Below the pieces are notes generated by a model. That model ran no database searches, was not told where the DNA came from, and saw only the letters and a program-made list of their open reading frames with translations. Source: Bacillota bacterium (GTDB taxonomy: Bacteria; Bacillota; UBA4882; UBA8346). Taken from it: DNA of 15,772 nt. The position numbers and the translations under genes are program-made. The DNA lies in the NCBI GenBank assembly GCA_023435225.1, contig JAEYRX010000033.1, forward strand, positions 1 through 15,772, in the 5' to 3' direction. Numbering within the stretch: the stretch's first letter is position 1; each line of letters begins with the position of its first letter. Below are positions 12,973 through 15,772 of the stretch, piece by piece.

Positions 12973-13443
12973 GTGCCGCGTCGTGGCTCAATAAGTAAAA
13001 AAGAGTTGTTACCTGATCCGTTATACGGAAGCAAACAGGTAACCCAATTTATCAATCGGATAATGTTAGATGGCAAAAAAGGTGTTGCTGAAAAGATTTT
13101 TTATAATGCCATGAACCTTATCGGAGATAAATCCGGTAAAGATCCGATCGAAGTTTTTCAAACTGCAATTAAAAATGTAATGCCGGTTTTAGAAGTCAAA
13201 CCTCGCCGGGTTGGTGGAGCTACCTATCAAGTTCCGATTGAAGTTAGAGCCGATCGTCGTTTAGCTCTAGCAATTCGTTGGTTGGTGACATATTCCCAAG
13301 CCCGTCCGGAAAAAACCATGCAGGAAAAACTGGCTGGGGAGCTTTTGGATGCTTCGCAGAATTTAGGAGCATCTATTAAGAAAAAAGAGGATACTCATAA
13401 AATGGCTGAAGCCAATAGGGCTTTTGCACATTATCGTTGGTAA
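12973..13443 (+). CDS. rpsG: 30S ribosomal protein S7
   Basis: A 156-residue protein, the standard S7 length. It opens MPRRGSISKKELLPDPLYGS and has the family core VKPRRVGGATYQVPIEVRAD (about residues 76-95) and the C-terminal KKEDTHKMAEANRAFAHYRW. S7 nucleates assembly of the 30S head and lines the E-site mRNA exit; in E. coli it also represses the str operon. The GTG at 12973 follows an A/G-rich AGGGGGT directly after the rpsL stop, so translation is probably coupled to rpsL. No S7 operator like that of E. coli is obvious in the 12-base gap. Confidence 0.98.
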   Translation: MPRRGSISKKELLPDPLYGSKQVTQFINRIMLDGKKGVAEKIFYNAMNLIGDKSGKDPIEVFQTAIKNVMPVLEVKPRRVGGATYQVPIEVRADRRLALAIRWLVTYSQARPEKTMQEKLAGELLDASQNLGASIKKKEDTHKMAEANRAFAHYRW

Positions 13444-13494
13444 TAAAAGATTTTATATATTTCATCAAATGATTAATATAATGAGGTAATAGAA

Positions 13495-15567
13495 TTGGCT
13501 AGGAAATTTGAATTAAATAAAATAAGAAATATCGGAATTATGGCTCATATTGACGCCGGTAAAACTACTACTACTGAACGTATTTTGTTTTATACCGGTA
13601 AAGTTCATCGCATGGGTGAAGTGCATGATGGCGCTGCTACCATGGATTGGATGGTTCAAGAGCAGGAACGTGGTATCACTATTACATCTGCTGCTACCAC
13701 ATGTGAATGGCTGGGACATCAAATTAATATTATCGACACACCCGGGCACGTGGACTTTACAGTTGAAGTGGAAAGATCCTTGCGGGTATTAGATGGAGCA
13801 GTGGCGGTTTTCTGTTCGGTTGGAGGGGTTGAACCTCAATCGGAAACCGTGTGGCGTCAAGCTGATAAATATGGTGTTCCTAGAATTGCCTTTATCAACA
13901 AAATGGATCGAATCGGGGCTGATTTTTTCCGGGGTTTATCTATGATGAAAACCCGTTTAGGAGCCAATCCGGTTCCTATTCAAATACCGATTGGTTCTGA
14001 AGACCAATTTAAGGGTATTATTGATTTGGTTACTGAAAAAGCGGTATTTTATACTGATGATTTGGGAACTCGAAGCGAAAAAACCGACATTCCGGCAGAT
14101 TTAAACGAAGTAGTTGACGAATATCGGGTTAAAATGTTGGAAGCTTTAGCTGAATTTGATGAAGAGTTAATGATTAAGTATCTTGAAGGCGAAGAAATTC
14201 CCGAAGCCGAAATTAGAGAAGCCATTCGAAAAGGTACTCTTTCAGCTAAAATAACTCCGGTCCTTTGTGGTTCTGCCTTTAAAAATAAAGGCGTCCAAAT
14301 GTTGCTGGATGCGGTAGTTGATTATATGCCGTCTCCAATTGATTTACCACCGGTTACCGGAACTGTTCCCGGAGAAAGTGAAGAATTAGTTCGAAATACT
14401 GACGATAACGAACCGTTTTCAGCTTTAGCTTTTAAAATTATGGCTGATCCTTATGTGGGGAAACTAGCATTTTTTAGAGTTTATTCCGGAACATTAAAAA
14501 CAGGTTCTTATGTATTAAACTCAACTAAGAACAAAAAAGAACGGGTCGGTAGAATTTTACGGATGCATGCCAATCACCGGGAGGATATCGAAATGGTAAC
14601 CACTGGAGATATAGCTGCCGTAGTTGGTTTGAAGGATACAACCACCGGAGATACGCTTTGTGATGAAAAAAGTCCAATTCAATTAGAATCGATGGAATTT
14701 CCCGATCCGGTTATTGATATCGCTATTGAGCCAAAAACCAAAGCCGACCAGGATAAGCTGGGTCTATCACTTTCCAGATTGGCTGAGGAAGATCCTACTT
14801 TTAGAGTTCATACCGATACCGAGACCGGTCAGACCATTATTTCCGGAATGGGCGAACTTCATTTAGAGATAATTGTCGATCGTTTATTACGGGAATTTAA
14901 AGTGGAAGCTAATGTAGGGAAACCTCAAGTTGCTTATAGAGAAACTATTCGGCAAACAGTTAAGACCGAAGGTAAATTCGTTCGTCAATCCGGAGGCCGT
15001 GGTCAATATGGTCATGTATGGGTTGAGTTTGCGCCTTTAGAGCCAGGTTCTGGATTTCAATTTGAAAATAAAATTGTTGGCGGCGTAGTGCCTCGTGAAT
15101 ATATCGCACCGGTTGAAGCTGGAATTAAAGAAGCAATGCTCACCGGAATTTTAGCCGGCTATCCGGTAGTCGATATTAAAGCCACTCTTTATGACGGTTC
15201 TTATCATGATGTTGATTCATCGGAAATGGCCTTTAAAATCGCCGGTTCAATGGCTTTTAAAGAAGGAGCCAAAAAAGCTTCGCCGGTTCTGCTGGAACCC
15301 ATTATGAAAGTGGAAATCACGACACCGGAAGAGTATATGGGTGATGTTATGGGTGATTTTAATTCACGTCGCGGTCGTATTGAAGGTATGGAATCCAGAG
15401 CCGGAGCTCAGGTTATCCGGGGGCATGTCCCATTATCGGAGATGTTTGGTTATGCAACCTCGATAAGATCCATATCGCAAGGTCGCGCCACTTATACGAT
15501 GCATTTTTCGCATTATGAGGAAGTTCCGAAGAACATTGCCGAAGCTGTGATTGAAAAAGTTAGTTAA
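13495..15567 (+). CDS. fusA: Elongation factor G
   Basis: A 690-residue EF-G of normal length. G-domain motifs are intact: AHIDAGKT (residues 17-24), RGITITSAAT (59-68), DTPGHVDF (81-88), NKMD (135-138) and CGSAFKNKG (near 260). Domain IV includes RQSGGRGQYGHVW (near 500), and domain V ends with GHVPLSEMFGYATSIRSISQ then GRATYTMHFSHYEEVP. EF-G uses GTP to move tRNAs and mRNA through the ribosome, working against L11, L12 and S12 encoded in the same window. The start is TTG at 13495, giving MARKFELNKIRNIGIMAHID; the ribosome-binding site GAGGT (13483-13487) is modest for so abundant a protein. The gene is not the tetracycline-resistance relative. Confidence 0.98.
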   Translation: MARKFELNKIRNIGIMAHIDAGKTTTTERILFYTGKVHRMGEVHDGAATMDWMVQEQERGITITSAATTCEWLGHQINIIDTPGHVDFTVEVERSLRVLDGAVAVFCSVGGVEPQSETVWRQADKYGVPRIAFINKMDRIGADFFRGLSMMKTRLGANPVPIQIPIGSEDQFKGIIDLVTEKAVFYTDDLGTRSEKTDIPADLNEVVDEYRVKMLEALAEFDEELMIKYLEGEEIPEAEIREAIRKGTLSAKITPVLCGSAFKNKGVQMLLDAVVDYMPSPIDLPPVTGTVPGESEELVRNTDDNEPFSALAFKIMADPYVGKLAFFRVYSGTLKTGSYVLNSTKNKKERVGRILRMHANHREDIEMVTTGDIAAVVGLKDTTTGDTLCDEKSPIQLESMEFPDPVIDIAIEPKTKADQDKLGLSLSRLAEEDPTFRVHTDTETGQTIISGMGELHLEIIVDRLLREFKVEANVGKPQVAYRETIRQTVKTEGKFVRQSGGRGQYGHVWVEFAPLEPGSGFQFENKIVGGVVPREYIAPVEAGIKEAMLTGILAGYPVVDIKATLYDGSYHDVDSSEMAFKIAGSMAFKEGAKKASPVLLEPIMKVEITTPEEYMGDVMGDFNSRRGRIEGMESRAGAQVIRGHVPLSEMFGYATSIRSISQGRATYTMHFSHYEEVPKNIAEAVIEKVS

Positions 15568-15583
15568 ATTAAAGCAGTTAAAA

Positions 15584-15614
15584 GTTCAAAGTATACTAAT
15601 AGTAAACTTTGAAC
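15584..15614. repeat. GTTCAA-type inverted repeat in the fusA-tuf spacer
   Basis: GTTCAAAGT (15584-15592) pairs exactly with ACTTTGAAC (15606-15614), with a small ACT/AGT extension inside. It uses the same words as the rpoB-rpoC spacer (8436-8530). No T-run follows, so it is not an intrinsic terminator. Confidence 0.5.
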
Positions 15615-15664
15615 CTTAAATATTTAAACTCGAATTATGATTTTAAAAGGAGGAACAAAATAAA

Positions 15665-15772
15665 ATGGCAAAGCAGAAGTATGAACGGACCAAACCGCAC
15701 GTAAACATTGGAACAATTGGTCACGTTGACCATGGTAAGACCACAACTACCGCTGCAATAACCCTGGTGTTA
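15665..15772 (+). CDS. tuf: Elongation factor Tu, N-terminal part (partial, second tuf copy)
   Basis: The window ends after 36 codons, reading MAKQKYERTKPHVNIGTIGH then VDHGKTTTTAAITLVL. The P-loop GHVDHGKT (residues 19-26) that binds GTP phosphate is intact. The ATG at 15665 follows AAAGGAGG (15646-15653) by 11 bases. It is the last visible gene of the L7Ae-rpsL-rpsG-fusA unit, its classical str-operon position. Only its N-terminus and the C-terminus of the first copy are visible, so the two copies cannot be compared here. Confidence 0.97.
   Translation, partial: MAKQKYERTKPHVNIGTIGHVDHGKTTTTAAITLVL

Noticed and set aside
1..15772. CRISPR array, phage, toxin-antitoxin, restriction or other defence genes
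   Set aside because: None is present. Coding DNA is entirely housekeeping genes, and the repeats are inverted and degenerate rather than regular direct repeats with spacers.

Overview
This 15.8 kb window is the conserved transcription/translation core of a bacterial chromosome, with every gene on the + strand. It runs: end of one tuf; rpmG-secE-nusG; rplK-rplA; rplJ-rplL; rpoB-rpoC; an L7Ae-family gene; rpsL-rpsG-fusA; start of a second tuf. The DNA is AT-rich. The L7Ae-family gene between rpoC and rpsL, the long S12 insertion before the PQKRG motif, the zinc-type L33, the separate rpoB and rpoC and a tuf copy at each end point to a Bacillota (Firmicutes) bacterium, probably clostridial or Halanaerobia-like. 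The order-level placement is a guess.

Three transcription units can be read from promoter-like sequences. All three have TTGACA, a 17-bp spacer and a TG dinucleotide just before the -10: 477-505 (rpmG to rplL), 4822-4850 (rpoBC) and 12147-12175 (L7Ae-rpsL-rpsG-fusA-tuf). A strong intrinsic terminator (4781-4820) ends the first unit and touches the rpoB -35 box. A weaker terminator follows the first tuf.

The proteins are ordinary; the spacers are the unusual part. Two L1-operator-like hairpins with the same architecture sit before rplK (1986-2013) and before rplA (2581-2610). A kink-turn L10 leader plus a terminator/antiterminator switch precedes rplJ (3531-3652). A further structured motif that I do not recognise occurs twice, once before rplJ (3347-3503) and once before rplL (4216-4320), with a compensatory base-pair change between the copies. 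This is the best candidate for something undescribed. A palindrome resembling an NrdR box lies upstream of the str-operon promoter. Several spacers carry degenerate inverted repeats of two sequence types, and a nested inverted repeat of about 160 bp follows the first tuf.

Functionally, the genes build the ribosomal stalk and GTPase centre (L11, L10, L7/L12), L1, L33, S12 and S7, the elongation factors that work there (EF-G, EF-Tu), core RNA polymerase, its elongation factor NusG, and the translocon subunit SecE. The RNA signals suggest that L1 and L10(L12)4 set their own expression at separate points inside one long transcript. Six of the fourteen whole or partial standard genes with a visible start (rpmG, rpoB, rpoC, the L7Ae-family gene, rpsG, fusA) appear to start with GTG or TTG.
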